Below are positions 1 to 7,120 of a stretch of DNA of 7,221 nucleotides, piece after piece (positions within the stretch are counted from its first letter, which is position 1; every line of letters begins with the position of its first letter). The translations under genes were made by a program, and so were the position numbers. The notes under the pieces were generated by a model. That model was given only the letters and a program-made list of their open reading frames with translations, ran no database searches and was not told where the DNA came from. The stretch is from positions 1-7,221 of the forward strand of contig PWND01000291.1 in the NCBI GenBank assembly GCA_003557965.1, written 5' to 3'. The DNA is from Bacteroidales bacterium. Lineage in GTDB: Bacteria > Bacteroidota > Bacteroidia > Bacteroidales > UBA7960.

Positions 1-1
1 C

Positions 2-1573
2 AATTTTATATCGTCGGATTGCCCTGCTATAGTATTTTATATAGAGCATTATCATCCTGAATTGGTTGAGAATCTTGCACCAATAGCCTCGCCGATGGTT
101 GTTACGGCAAGGCTTGCAAAACACTTGTATGGTGAAGAAATCAGCACAGTATTTATAGGGCCGTGTATTGCAAAAAAGGCAGAATCAGATGAGGTTGATG
201 AAGGCCTTACTTTCACCGAGCTTCGTGAGTTGTTGGAAAAACACAATATAACACCTGATAACACAAAACCATCAGCGTTTGATGGGCCTGCATCCGGAAT
301 GGGAGCTCTTTTCCCACTAAGCAGGGGCTTATTGCAAAATGTAAAAAAATCAGATAATGTTATTGAAGGAAATATAATTGTTGATTCGGGGAAAGCCAAC
401 TTTAAGGAAGCTATAAAGGAATTTGAAAATGGTGAAATTTCAGGATACAACCTTGAGCTTTTGTGCTGTGAAGGATGTATGATGGGGCCGGGGATGACCA
501 ACAGGAATCATTTCTATTTTAAATGGTCACAAATAAGCAAATACGTAAAAACAAAACTGCAGGATATTGATGAAAATGAGTGGCGGAATAATTTAGAAAA
601 GTTTAAAGAGATTTCTTTGAGCCAGTCTTTTACACCAATGGACAGGCGGGAAAATACAGTTATTGAGGAGGAAATAGAAAGGGCTCTTAAAGAAATTGGG
701 AAGAATGAAGAATCAGACCACTTAAACTGTGGTGCCTGCGGATACGACAAATGCTACGATCATGCAGTAGCAATTACTCAGGGCTATGCTGAAGATAAAA
801 TGTGCTTGCCACATACTATTGAAAAGCTTAGCCAATCTATTGAAGAGCTTAATGTAACAAATGAAAAGCTTAAAAGCACAAGGCTCGAATTAAAACACTC
901 AGAGAAACTTGCCAATATGGGGCAAATTTCTGCGGGTATCGCTCATGAGCTTAACAATCCTCTTGGTGTAATAACCATGTACAGTAATATTATTTTAGAT
1001 GAGCTTGAAAAAAATGACCCTAAAAAAGAAGATGCTAAGATAATTGCTGAGCAGGCTGACAGATGCAAGAATATTGTGGGTGGGTTGTTAAATTTTGCAA
1101 GGAAGAATAAAATAAAAGTCCAGGAAGTTGATATAGTTGAGTTTTTGCATAACAGCCTAAACTCAGTACTTATTCCTGACAATATTAAGGTTTCTATAGA
1201 ATCAGGATTGGCAGAACCTTGGGTAATGTTAGACCCGGAACAAATGATGCAGGTTTTTACTAATCTTGAAAAAAATGCTATTGAAGCTATGCCTGATGGA
1301 GGTGAACTAAATATATATGTGAATGGCAATGAAGGTAATGTACATGTAAAAATCACTGATACAGGTACAGGTATAGCAGATGAGCATAAAGACAAACTTT
1401 TTACACCATTTTTTACAACTAAAGATGTTGGCAAAGGTACAGGCTTGGGCCTTCCGTTAGTGTATGGAATTATTAAAATGCATAGCGGAAAAATATCAGT
1501 AAACTCTAATGCCAACCCTGAAAAAGGCCCAACAGGAACAGAGTTTTTAATTACTTTACCAAGAATAATTTAA
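2..1573 (+). CDS. Sensory [FeFe]-hydrogenase-like domain fused to Fe-S module and histidine kinase (5' partial)
   Basis: The frame is open to the left edge, so the true start and any N-terminal ferredoxin domains lie outside; the TTG at 62 is internal. 523 residues are visible (counted from base 2). Residues 1-165 are the C-terminal part of an [FeFe]-hydrogenase H-domain: degenerate L1 (SSDCPA, Cys7), L2 (GPCIAKK, Cys55) and L3 (LLCCEGC, Cys155 and Cys159). All four cubane-ligand cysteines are kept, but the proton-relay Cys of L1 is Asp and the flanking methionines of L2 and L3 are Gly and Leu, as expected of sensory rather than catalytic enzymes. Residues 243-268 hold a CX2CX4CX16C Fe-S motif. 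A coiled coil (about 270-305) leads to the kinase: H-box His315 (AHELNNP), N-box Asn425, G1 DTGTG at 453, F-box, and G2 GKGTGLGL near 477. Probably a cytoplasmic H2 or redox sensor kinase; the partner receiver starts 12 bases downstream. Confidence 0.92.
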   Translation, partial: NFISSDCPAIVFYIEHYHPELVENLAPIASPMVVTARLAKHLYGEEISTVFIGPCIAKKAESDEVDEGLTFTELRELLEKHNITPDNTKPSAFDGPASGMGALFPLSRGLLQNVKKSDNVIEGNIIVDSGKANFKEAIKEFENGEISGYNLELLCCEGCMMGPGMTNRNHFYFKWSQISKYVKTKLQDIDENEWRNNLEKFKEISLSQSFTPMDRRENTVIEEEIERALKEIGKNEESDHLNCGACGYDKCYDHAVAITQGYAEDKMCLPHTIEKLSQSIEELNVTNEKLKSTRLELKHSEKLANMGQISAGIAHELNNPLGVITMYSNIILDELEKNDPKKEDAKIIAEQADRCKNIVGGLLNFARKNKIKVQEVDIVEFLHNSLNSVLIPDNIKVSIESGLAEPWVMLDPEQMMQVFTNLEKNAIEAMPDGGELNIYVNGNEGNVHVKITDTGTGIADEHKDKLFTPFFTTKDVGKGTGLGLPLVYGIIKMHSGKISVNSNANPEKGPTGTEFLITLPRII

Positions 1574-1585
1574 ATAATTAATGTT

Positions 1586-1984
1586 ATGGAAACAAAAAGC
1601 AAAAAGACAATTTTTTTGGTTGATGACGATGTAGATTATCTATTTCAAATGAAAAGTATGCTGGAAAGCATGGGATTTGATGTTATAAGTGCATGCGGAC
1701 AAAAAGAAGCTGAAGAAAAAATTGATGAAATTAAACCGGATCTGGCAATGTTTGATTTAATGATGGAAAATAAAGATAGTGGTTTCATCTTAAGTCACAG
1801 AATGAAAAAGAAGCTTCCAGATGTCCCGATAATTATTGCTACTGCTTTAACAGCAGAAACTGGAATGATTTTTAGCCTCGAAGATGAAACAGATAAAAAC
1901 TGGATTAAAGCTGATTTGTATCTTGAGAAAGGTATCAGGCCTGACCAGTTGCATCGGGAAATTAATAAACTTTTAAAGATATAA
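1586..1984 (+). CDS. Single-domain response regulator (CheY-like receiver)
   Basis: A 132-residue protein consisting of one receiver domain and nothing else. The acidic pocket is Asp13-Asp14-Asp15, the likely phosphoacceptor is Asp57 (MFDLMM), the conserved Thr is Thr86 (IIIATA), and the conserved Lys is Lys115 (LEKG). There is no output domain, so it most likely passes phosphate on or acts by protein contact. It sits 12 bases after the hydrogenase-kinase and 3 bases before the receiver-kinase, which makes it a natural intermediate between them (inference). The ATG at 1586 is preferred because the receiver begins seven residues later. An ATG at 1581 is in another frame. No Shine-Dalgarno is visible, as usual in Bacteroidota. 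It shares its frame with both neighbours, with only TAA codons between. Confidence 0.9.
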   Translation: METKSKKTIFLVDDDVDYLFQMKSMLESMGFDVISACGQKEAEEKIDEIKPDLAMFDLMMENKDSGFILSHRMKKKLPDVPIIIATALTAETGMIFSLEDETDKNWIKADLYLEKGIRPDQLHREINKLLKI

Positions 1985-1987
1985 ACC

Positions 1988-3106
1988 ATGAGTACGTTGA
2001 ATCTTTTAATAGTAGATGATGAACCTGGCATCAGATCAGGTGCTAAAAGGGTTCTTAGAGACTTTTCCGTTGGTTATCCTTTTATGGATGAAGATTTTAC
2101 ATTTAACTTAATGGAAGCAGAAACCGGCGAAAAAGCAATAGAAATAATTGAGTCAGAATCTGTGGATATTATATTGTTGGATAATAAACTTCCGGGAATA
2201 GATGGAATAGAAGTGCTGGAGTATATTAATGAAAAAGAAATGGATATTTCGGTGATGATGATCACATCATATGCTTCGCTAGACCTTGCTATTAAAGCAA
2301 CAAACAATGGAGCATTTAACTTTGTACCGAAGCCCTTTACTCCTCAAGAACTAAAAACTTCTATTGAGAACATCACAAAAAACTTGTTCTTGAAAAGGAT
2401 GACAAGCAAAATGAAGGAAGAGGGCAAGCAAATCAGGTTCCAGTTCTTGTCAGTATTATCTCATGAGCTTAAGTCACCTATAAATGCTATTGAAGGTTAT
2501 TTGAAAATGATGAAAGATAAACAAGTTGGAGATTCCGTTGATGATTACATGGAAATGATTGACAGATCAATGGAAAGAATTAAAGGGATGAGATCTTTAA
2601 TTCTTGATCTGCTCGACCTTACCAGGATTGAGTCGGGGAAGAAGAAGCGTGACCTTAGAACAGTTGATGTTGTAGAGTTGGCAAAAAATGTGATTGACTC
2701 ATTTGAGCCGCTTGCTATTCAGAGAAATATAAAAATAGATTTAGATGCTGACGAGAACTTATTAATAACAGCCGATAAAAAAGAAATTGAAATTATACTT
2801 AATAACCTTATTTCTAATGCAGTTAAGTATAATAAGGAAAATGGAAGTGTGTACGTATCAATTCGTAAGAAAGAAGAAAATAACATTATTTCAGTAGAAG
2901 ATACCGGTATTGGCATGAGTAATGATGAAATTGGGCTGTTGTTTCAGGATTTTGTAAGAATTAAAAATAATAAAACGAAATATGTTTCAGGCAGTGGCCT
3001 GGGGTTATCAATTGCAAAAAAGATGGCAGAGTTATATAAGGGTAGCATAAAAGTTGAAAGCAAACCTGATGTTGGAAGTAAATTTATTGTTACAATTCCT
3101 TCATAA
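1988..3106 (+). CDS. Receiver-histidine kinase hybrid (REC-HisKA-HATPase)
   Basis: This 372-residue soluble protein has an N-terminal receiver and a C-terminal kinase, the reverse of the usual hybrid kinase order. The receiver (about 4-125) has Asp10/Asp11, phosphoacceptor Asp65 (ILLDNKLPG), Thr93 (MITSY) and Lys115 (VPKPF). It carries a short insertion before the second strand (around 29-38). A helical linker (125-150) leads to the H-box with His159 (LSHELKSP), then an N-box (NNLISNAVKY), G1 DTGIG and G2 GSGLGLS. No membrane segments or DNA-binding domain are visible, so phosphorylation of the receiver probably tunes kinase activity, with the final target outside the window. The start is ATG at 1988, three bases after the previous stop. 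It ends with tandem TAA TAA (3104-3109). Confidence 0.92.
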   Translation: MSTLNLLIVDDEPGIRSGAKRVLRDFSVGYPFMDEDFTFNLMEAETGEKAIEIIESESVDIILLDNKLPGIDGIEVLEYINEKEMDISVMMITSYASLDLAIKATNNGAFNFVPKPFTPQELKTSIENITKNLFLKRMTSKMKEEGKQIRFQFLSVLSHELKSPINAIEGYLKMMKDKQVGDSVDDYMEMIDRSMERIKGMRSLILDLLDLTRIESGKKKRDLRTVDVVELAKNVIDSFEPLAIQRNIKIDLDADENLLITADKKEIEIILNNLISNAVKYNKENGSVYVSIRKKEENNIISVEDTGIGMSNDEIGLLFQDFVRIKNNKTKYVSGSGLGLSIAKKMAELYKGSIKVESKPDVGSKFIVTIPS

Positions 3107-3153
3107 TAAATGGTAATTGAAAACGGCATTTAAAATCAGATAATAGGCAAAAT

Positions 3154-4581
3154 ATGAAATTTAATACTCAAAAATATTCTATTCCTGATGAGCCAATGAA
3201 GCCTTTCATTGACCCGGCAGAAATTATCGGAATTTTAAAAAATGCCAGGCCTGACAAATCACAAATCAAGGATATCATAGATAAATCTCTTGCTAAGAAC
3301 AGGCTTAGCATGCAGGAGACTGCTATATTGGCAAATGCTACAGACCCGGATCATATTCAAATGATAAAGGATGGAGCCCGTACACTTAAAGAAACAGTTT
3401 ACGGAAACCGTATTGTATTATTTGCCCCATTGTATATTGGCAATAAATGCCAAAACAATTGCACCTACTGTGGTTTCAAAGCAAGTAATAAAAGTGCTGT
3501 TAGAAAAACTTTATCTGACGCTGAAATTACTCATGAAATTGAAGCTCTTGAAGATAACGGGCAAAAAAGATTGATACTTGTGTTTGGCGAACATGATCAG
3601 TATGATCCTGAATACATAGCGCATTGCGCAAAGCTTTCATACTCAGTAAAAAAAGGAAATGGCGAGATACGACGCGTAAATATTAACGCTGCTCCACTTG
3701 ATATTGAAGGCTTTCGGACAGTCAAAGAAGCGGGTATTGGCACTTACCAGGTTTTCCAGGAAACGTATCATCCTGAAGCTTATAAAACGTACCACATAAG
3801 AGGGAAAAAAGCTGATTTTAATTACAGGCTTACTTCTCTCGACCGTGCGCAAGAAGCCGGGTTGGACGATGTAGGTATTGGTGCCCTGTTTGGACTGTAC
3901 GACTGGAAGTATGAAGTCTTGGGGCTTATACGCCATACTAACCATCTGGAAGCCTGTTATAATATTGGCCCGCACACTATTTCCTTCCCAAGAATAAAAG
4001 ATGCTTCAATGCTGCAAATGGGGTCAAAGTATATTGTTAGTGATAATGATTTTGCAAAAATGATTGCAGTGCTGCGGCTGGCTGTTCCATACACAGGTAT
4101 GATTCTTACTGCTCGTTAACCGGCTGAGCTACGCAAAGAATGTTTGAATTTCGGCGTAAGCCAGATTGATGGCGGCACAAAACTGGAGCTTGGAAGCTAC
4201 TCGCAATCTCAAAATGAAGAACAGAACCTCAATAAAGGCCAGTTTCGTATAAATGACAACCGCTCACTAAATGAAATCATAGAAGAACTGCTCGACCAAA
4301 ATATGTTGCCTTCATTCTGTACAGCATGCTATAGGCGTGGAAGAACAGGAGAGCACTTTATGGAATTCTCTGTGCCGGGTTTTATCAAAAGATTCTGTGC
4401 CCCTAATGCAATTCTAACCCTAGCAGAATACCTGTTGGATTATGCACCTGAAGAGACAGCCAGGAAAGGATGGCAAGTGATCGAAAAAAATATCAGGGAA
4501 GTAAATGATGAAAAAAGGCAGAATAAATTAAGAGATAAAATAAAGCTTCTTAAAAAAGGGAAAAGAGACTTGTACTTTTAA
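3154..4581 (+). pseudogene. hydG: [FeFe]-hydrogenase maturase HydG (tyrosine lyase), interrupted by one in-frame TAA
   Basis: HydG is a radical-SAM enzyme that cleaves tyrosine to p-cresol and makes the Fe(CO)(CN) unit of the H-cluster. The frame spans 475 codons before its final TAA, the usual family length. The SAM-cluster motif CX3CX2C is intact (Cys99, 103, 106; KCQNNCTYCGF), followed by the family signatures VFGEH, YQVFQETYH, GLYDW and GPHTIS. The C-terminal auxiliary-cluster motif CX2CX22C is also intact (FCTACYRRGR through KRFC). Codon 322 (4117-4119) is TAA where the family normally has Glu in a STRE-like segment; here it reads TAR, stop, PAEL. Homology continues in the same frame without a gap, so this is a point nonsense, not a frameshift. 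The 5' fragment, 3154-4119, would encode the barrel without the auxiliary-cluster domain. The 3' fragment has no ATG near the stop, only a TTG at 4144. It follows the receiver-kinase by 47 bases and precedes hydE by 45. Classed as a pseudogene on sequence alone; readthrough or sequence error remain possible. Confidence 0.88.
4117..4119 (+). other. In-frame TAA within hydG
   Basis: This single codon breaks an otherwise continuous hydG frame. Residues on both sides match HydG (GMILTAR before; PAELRKECLNFGVSQI after), and the length between them is what the family has. The expected residue is Glu, so GAA to TAA would be one base change. The base after the stop is C. Confidence 0.9.
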
Positions 4582-4626
4582 TATAGGGTATAGGCAAATT
4601 ATTCTAATATTTTTTTATAAACAACT

Positions 4627-5706
4627 ATGATTGAGCATATAATCAACAAGGAAAAGCTATCAAGGCATGATATTATAAAGCTTCTGTCAGCAGAAGAAGA
4701 TGATATGTTATTGTTGTTCAAAAAGTCAGCACAAGTAAAGAATGATTTTGTTGGCAGGAAAGTATATCTGAGAGGGTTGATTGAATTATCCAATATTTGT
4801 TAAAAAAATTGTTATTATTGCGGTATTCGTAAAGACAATAAGGAAGTAGAAAGGTACAACCTAAGTGATGATGAAGTATTAGCTGCTGCTGAATTTGCAT
4901 TAAAAAAGAACTACGGCTCCATAGTTATTCAATCAGGTGAAGTTCAAAGTAAAAAAAACACTGATAGAATAGAGTATTTGCTAAAAGAAATAAAAAAGCT
5001 TTCAGGAAACCGCCTTGGTATTACATTATCTTGTGGAGAACAAACAGAAGATGTTTTCAGGCGATGGTTTGATGCCGGTGCACACAGGTATTTATTAAGG
5101 ATTGAAACTTCTCAAAAAGAACTATATTCGAAACTACACCCGGATGATGCTAAACATAGCTGGCAAAGCAGGCTTGAAAGCATAAAGCTGCTCAAAAAAA
5201 TTGGCTATCAAACTGGTACCGGAATAATGATCGGTTTGCCATTTCAAAAAATTGAGCACCTGGCAGATGATTTGTTGTTCATGCAGGATATGGATATTGA
5301 TATGTGTGGGATGGGGCCCTACATTGAACATGCAAATACTCCCTTGTATAATGTAAAGTCCGGCTTAATGCCTTTATCAGAGAGATTTACCATGACTTTA
5401 AAAATGATTGCATTACTTAGAATAATGATGAAGGACATTAATATAGCTGCCACTACAGCTCTGCAAACTATAGATAAGACGGGAAGAGAAAAAGCTATAA
5501 GCATTGGTGCTAATATAATTATGCCCAACATTACACCCGGTGTGTACCGCAATAATTATAAGCTATATGACAATAAACCTTGCACAGATGAAACCCATGA
5601 AGATTGTGCAAACTGTCTTAACAGGAGAATAAGCAGCATTGAAGAAGAAATTGCTTATGGTGAATGGGGCGACTCAAAAAGGTTTATGAAGCGCAAGAAT
5701 AGTTGA
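4627..5706 (+). pseudogene. hydE: [FeFe]-hydrogenase maturase HydE (radical SAM), interrupted by one in-frame TAA
   Basis: HydE is the radical-SAM maturase that processes the HydG-derived iron synthon while the diiron subcluster is assembled. The frame from ATG 4627 to TGA 5704-5706 is 359 codons, the normal family size. N-terminal homology (RGLIELSNIC) runs into the cluster motif, where codon 59 (4801-4803) is TAA: Cys58, stop, Lys, Asn, Cys62, Tyr, Tyr, Cys65. The three cysteines and their CX3CX2C spacing are kept. Family signatures follow: RYLLRIET, KLHP, GIMIGLP, DIDMCGMGP, AATTALQ and IMPNITPGVYR. A C-terminal CX7CX2C motif (PCTDETHEDCANC) matches the optional second cluster site seen in some HydE. 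The fragment before the stop is 58 residues and holds one cluster cysteine. The only restart near the family core would be non-ATG, such as TTG 4978, and would lack the cluster. Function therefore needs readthrough, or the base call is wrong. It is the last gene of the plus-strand cluster. Confidence 0.87.
4801..4803 (+). other. In-frame TAA inside the radical-SAM cluster motif of hydE
   Basis: The TAA sits directly after the first cysteine codon of CX3CX2C, where HydE proteins usually have Arg or Lys. It is followed by a run of A (the stop and next codons read TAA AAA AAT), but the frame is the same on both sides, so a homopolymer length error does not explain it. A substitution such as AAA to TAA, or CAA to TAA, would. 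Confidence 0.9.
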
Positions 5707-5730
5707 ATTGTTAAATTAATATGTGCCTCC

Positions 5731-5749
5731 CTTAATCCAATAGATTAAG
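5731..5749. terminator. Possible bidirectional terminator hairpin between hydE and ybdG
   Basis: A perfect 7-base inverted repeat, CTTAATC (5731-5737) and GATTAAG (5743-5749), encloses a 5-base loop CAATA, in the 75-base gap between two convergent genes. It is followed on the plus strand by CTTTATTT. The stem has only two G-C pairs and the T-tract is broken, so it would be a weak intrinsic terminator. The position supports the role more than the stability does. Confidence 0.35.
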
Positions 5750-5781
5750 CTTTATTTGATAATCGCCTCGGAGTAATTTGT

Positions 5782-7059
5782 TTATTCATTATCATTATAA
5801 ACCTGCGGAACAAATATGTCAGTTGGGTATTGAAATAGCTTTAAATCAAAATGTGGAATAACTGCCAAGATATGATCAAAGATATCTGATTGTATTTTTT
5901 CAAAGTTTTTCCAGTTTGTGTCATTAGTAAAAGCATAAATTTGTAATGGCAGGCCCTTTTCATTAGGCTCTAATTGCCGAACCATAAAAATCAGATCTTT
6001 GTGGATTTTTGGATGGTTTGTTATATAATTTTCAATGTAAGCACGAAAAGTGCCAACGTTTGTCATTCTCCTGCCATTAACCAGGTTGTTTTCATCAATA
6101 TTTGACTTTTTATTATATTCTTCTAATTCTGCCTTTTTCTTTTTTACATAGTCTTTTAAATAGTGGATATTTTCATACTTTTTTATCATTTCTTCATCAC
6201 AAAACCTGATGCTTTTCGCATCAATATACACTGATCTCATAATTCTCCGGCCACCGCTCTGCACCATGCCTCTCCAGTTTTTGAAAGAATCTGACACAAG
6301 TTCATAAGTGGGAATAGTAGAGATTGTCCTGTCCCAGTTTTGTACTTTTACAGTATGCAGGGTTATGTCAATAACATCGCCGTCTGCTCCGTATTTTGGC
6401 ATTTCAATCCAGTCGCCAATTTGAACCAGGTCATTTGCCGTTACCTGTACACCACCAACAAAATTCAGTATGGTATCCCTGAATACCAACATTAGTATGG
6501 CTGTTGCCGCACCTAATCCTGTTAGCAAGTAAAGAGGAGAACGATTTAATAAAGCCGATAATATTAAAATCCCGGCAACAATACCCAGGATAATTTTCAA
6601 GCCTTGCAAATAACTTGTAATAGGCCTTGATTTTGAAATCTCATAATTATTATAAACATCTTTGATAACATTTAAAAAAGAATATACAACCAATAAGCCG
6701 ACCAGGATGATGTAAATATTTGTTATAAGAAATGTAAGTGATACAATTGAAGGATATTCCGACATAAAGGCAGGGCCATACCAATATATGATTAGCACCG
6801 GCACAAGGTGTGAAAGTTTTAAAAATACTTTGTTTTTAAGAATAGCTTGGCTCCAAATGCCGGGCTTTCTTCCAATTATTTTGCGTGCACTAACAAGAAT
6901 TACATTTTTTGCAATCCAGTTTGATAAAAAACACAGAAGTGCCAGAATAAAAACTAAAATTATAGCAGTTATATTAAAAATATAATCATAGGGCAAGTTT
7001 GTCTTTTCAAGTAAGTTAATAATAAAGTCATTAAAAACTGTTACGCCTGATGCTATCAT
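5782..7059 (-). CDS. ybdG: MscS-family mechanosensitive channel, YbdG type
   Basis: This 425-residue inner-membrane protein resembles E. coli YbdG, a small-conductance mechanosensitive channel that opens on membrane tension and eases hypoosmotic stress. Hydrophobic segments lie at about 28-47, 83-100, 105-130 and 153-171, with the pore-lining helix at about 178-204 (GLGAATAILMLVFRDTI). The MscS beta-domain follows (VGGVQVTANDLVQIGDWIEMP). It contains the insertion that sets YbdG apart from short MscS, beginning SGGRRIMRSVYID and SIRFCDEE, then a lysine/glutamate-rich helical stretch (about 290-320) and the return segment MTNVGTFRAYI. The length is close to the E. coli protein (about 415), so it looks complete. 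The start is ATG at 7057-7059; the stop is TAA at 5782-5784. It converges on hydE and is probably a separate transcription unit with no functional link to the hydrogenase genes. Confidence 0.92.
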   Translation of the reverse strand: MIASGVTVFNDFIINLLEKTNLPYDYIFNITAIILVFILALLCFLSNWIAKNVILVSARKIIGRKPGIWSQAILKNKVFLKLSHLVPVLIIYWYGPAFMSEYPSIVSLTFLITNIYIILVGLLVVYSFLNVIKDVYNNYEISKSRPITSYLQGLKIILGIVAGILILSALLNRSPLYLLTGLGAATAILMLVFRDTILNFVGGVQVTANDLVQIGDWIEMPKYGADGDVIDITLHTVKVQNWDRTISTIPTYELVSDSFKNWRGMVQSGGRRIMRSVYIDAKSIRFCDEEMIKKYENIHYLKDYVKKKKAELEEYNKKSNIDENNLVNGRRMTNVGTFRAYIENYITNHPKIHKDLIFMVRQLEPNEKGLPLQIYAFTNDTNWKNFEKIQSDIFDHILAVIPHFDLKLFQYPTDIFVPQVYNDNE

Positions 7060-7112
7060 TGTTTTATATTTTAATTTGAACTAAATTGCGAGTTATAATC
7101 CATTAAAAAAAG

Positions 7113-7120
7113 CAAATTTA
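7113..7120 (-). promoter_or_regulatory. ybdG: Possible Bacteroidota -7 promoter element upstream of ybdG
   Basis: Read on the minus strand, this is TAAATTTG, an exact match to the Bacteroidota -7 consensus TAnnTTTG, 53 bases upstream of the ybdG ATG. No well-spaced -33 TTTG partner was found; the nearest TTTG lies about 31 bases further upstream. The surrounding 7060-7221 region is very AT-rich, so a chance match is quite possible. I see no gene in that region. Confidence 0.27.

Noticed and set aside
62..64. TTG as the start of the hydrogenase-kinase
   Set aside because: Bases 2-61 are open in the same frame and encode the hydrogenase L1 region (ISSDCPAIV), so the gene begins outside the window.
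943..1515. 190-residue minus-strand open frame
   Set aside because: Antisense shadow of the kinase domain with no recognisable protein features; the same holds for the minus-strand frame at 52-501.
3107..3153. Promoter between the receiver-kinase and hydG
   Set aside because: No TAnnTTTG box or credible -33 element was seen in the 47-base gap; co-transcription is simpler.
4144..4581. Separate 145-residue gene starting at TTG 4144
   Set aside because: It is the C-terminal auxiliary-cluster domain of HydG, in frame with the upstream part; homology begins directly after the TAA, before the TTG.
4117..4803. Selenocysteine or pyrrolysine recoding
   Set aside because: These use TGA and TAG; both interruptions are TAA, and the expected residues are Glu and Arg/Lys.
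4801..4809. Frameshift at the A run in hydE
   Set aside because: The frame is the same before and after the run and the CX3CX2C spacing is exact, so a substitution, not an indel, produced the stop.
4978..5706. Separate 242-residue gene starting at TTG 4978
   Set aside because: It is HydE without its N-terminus and SAM-cluster motif; the frame and homology extend back to ATG 4627 except for the TAA at 4801.
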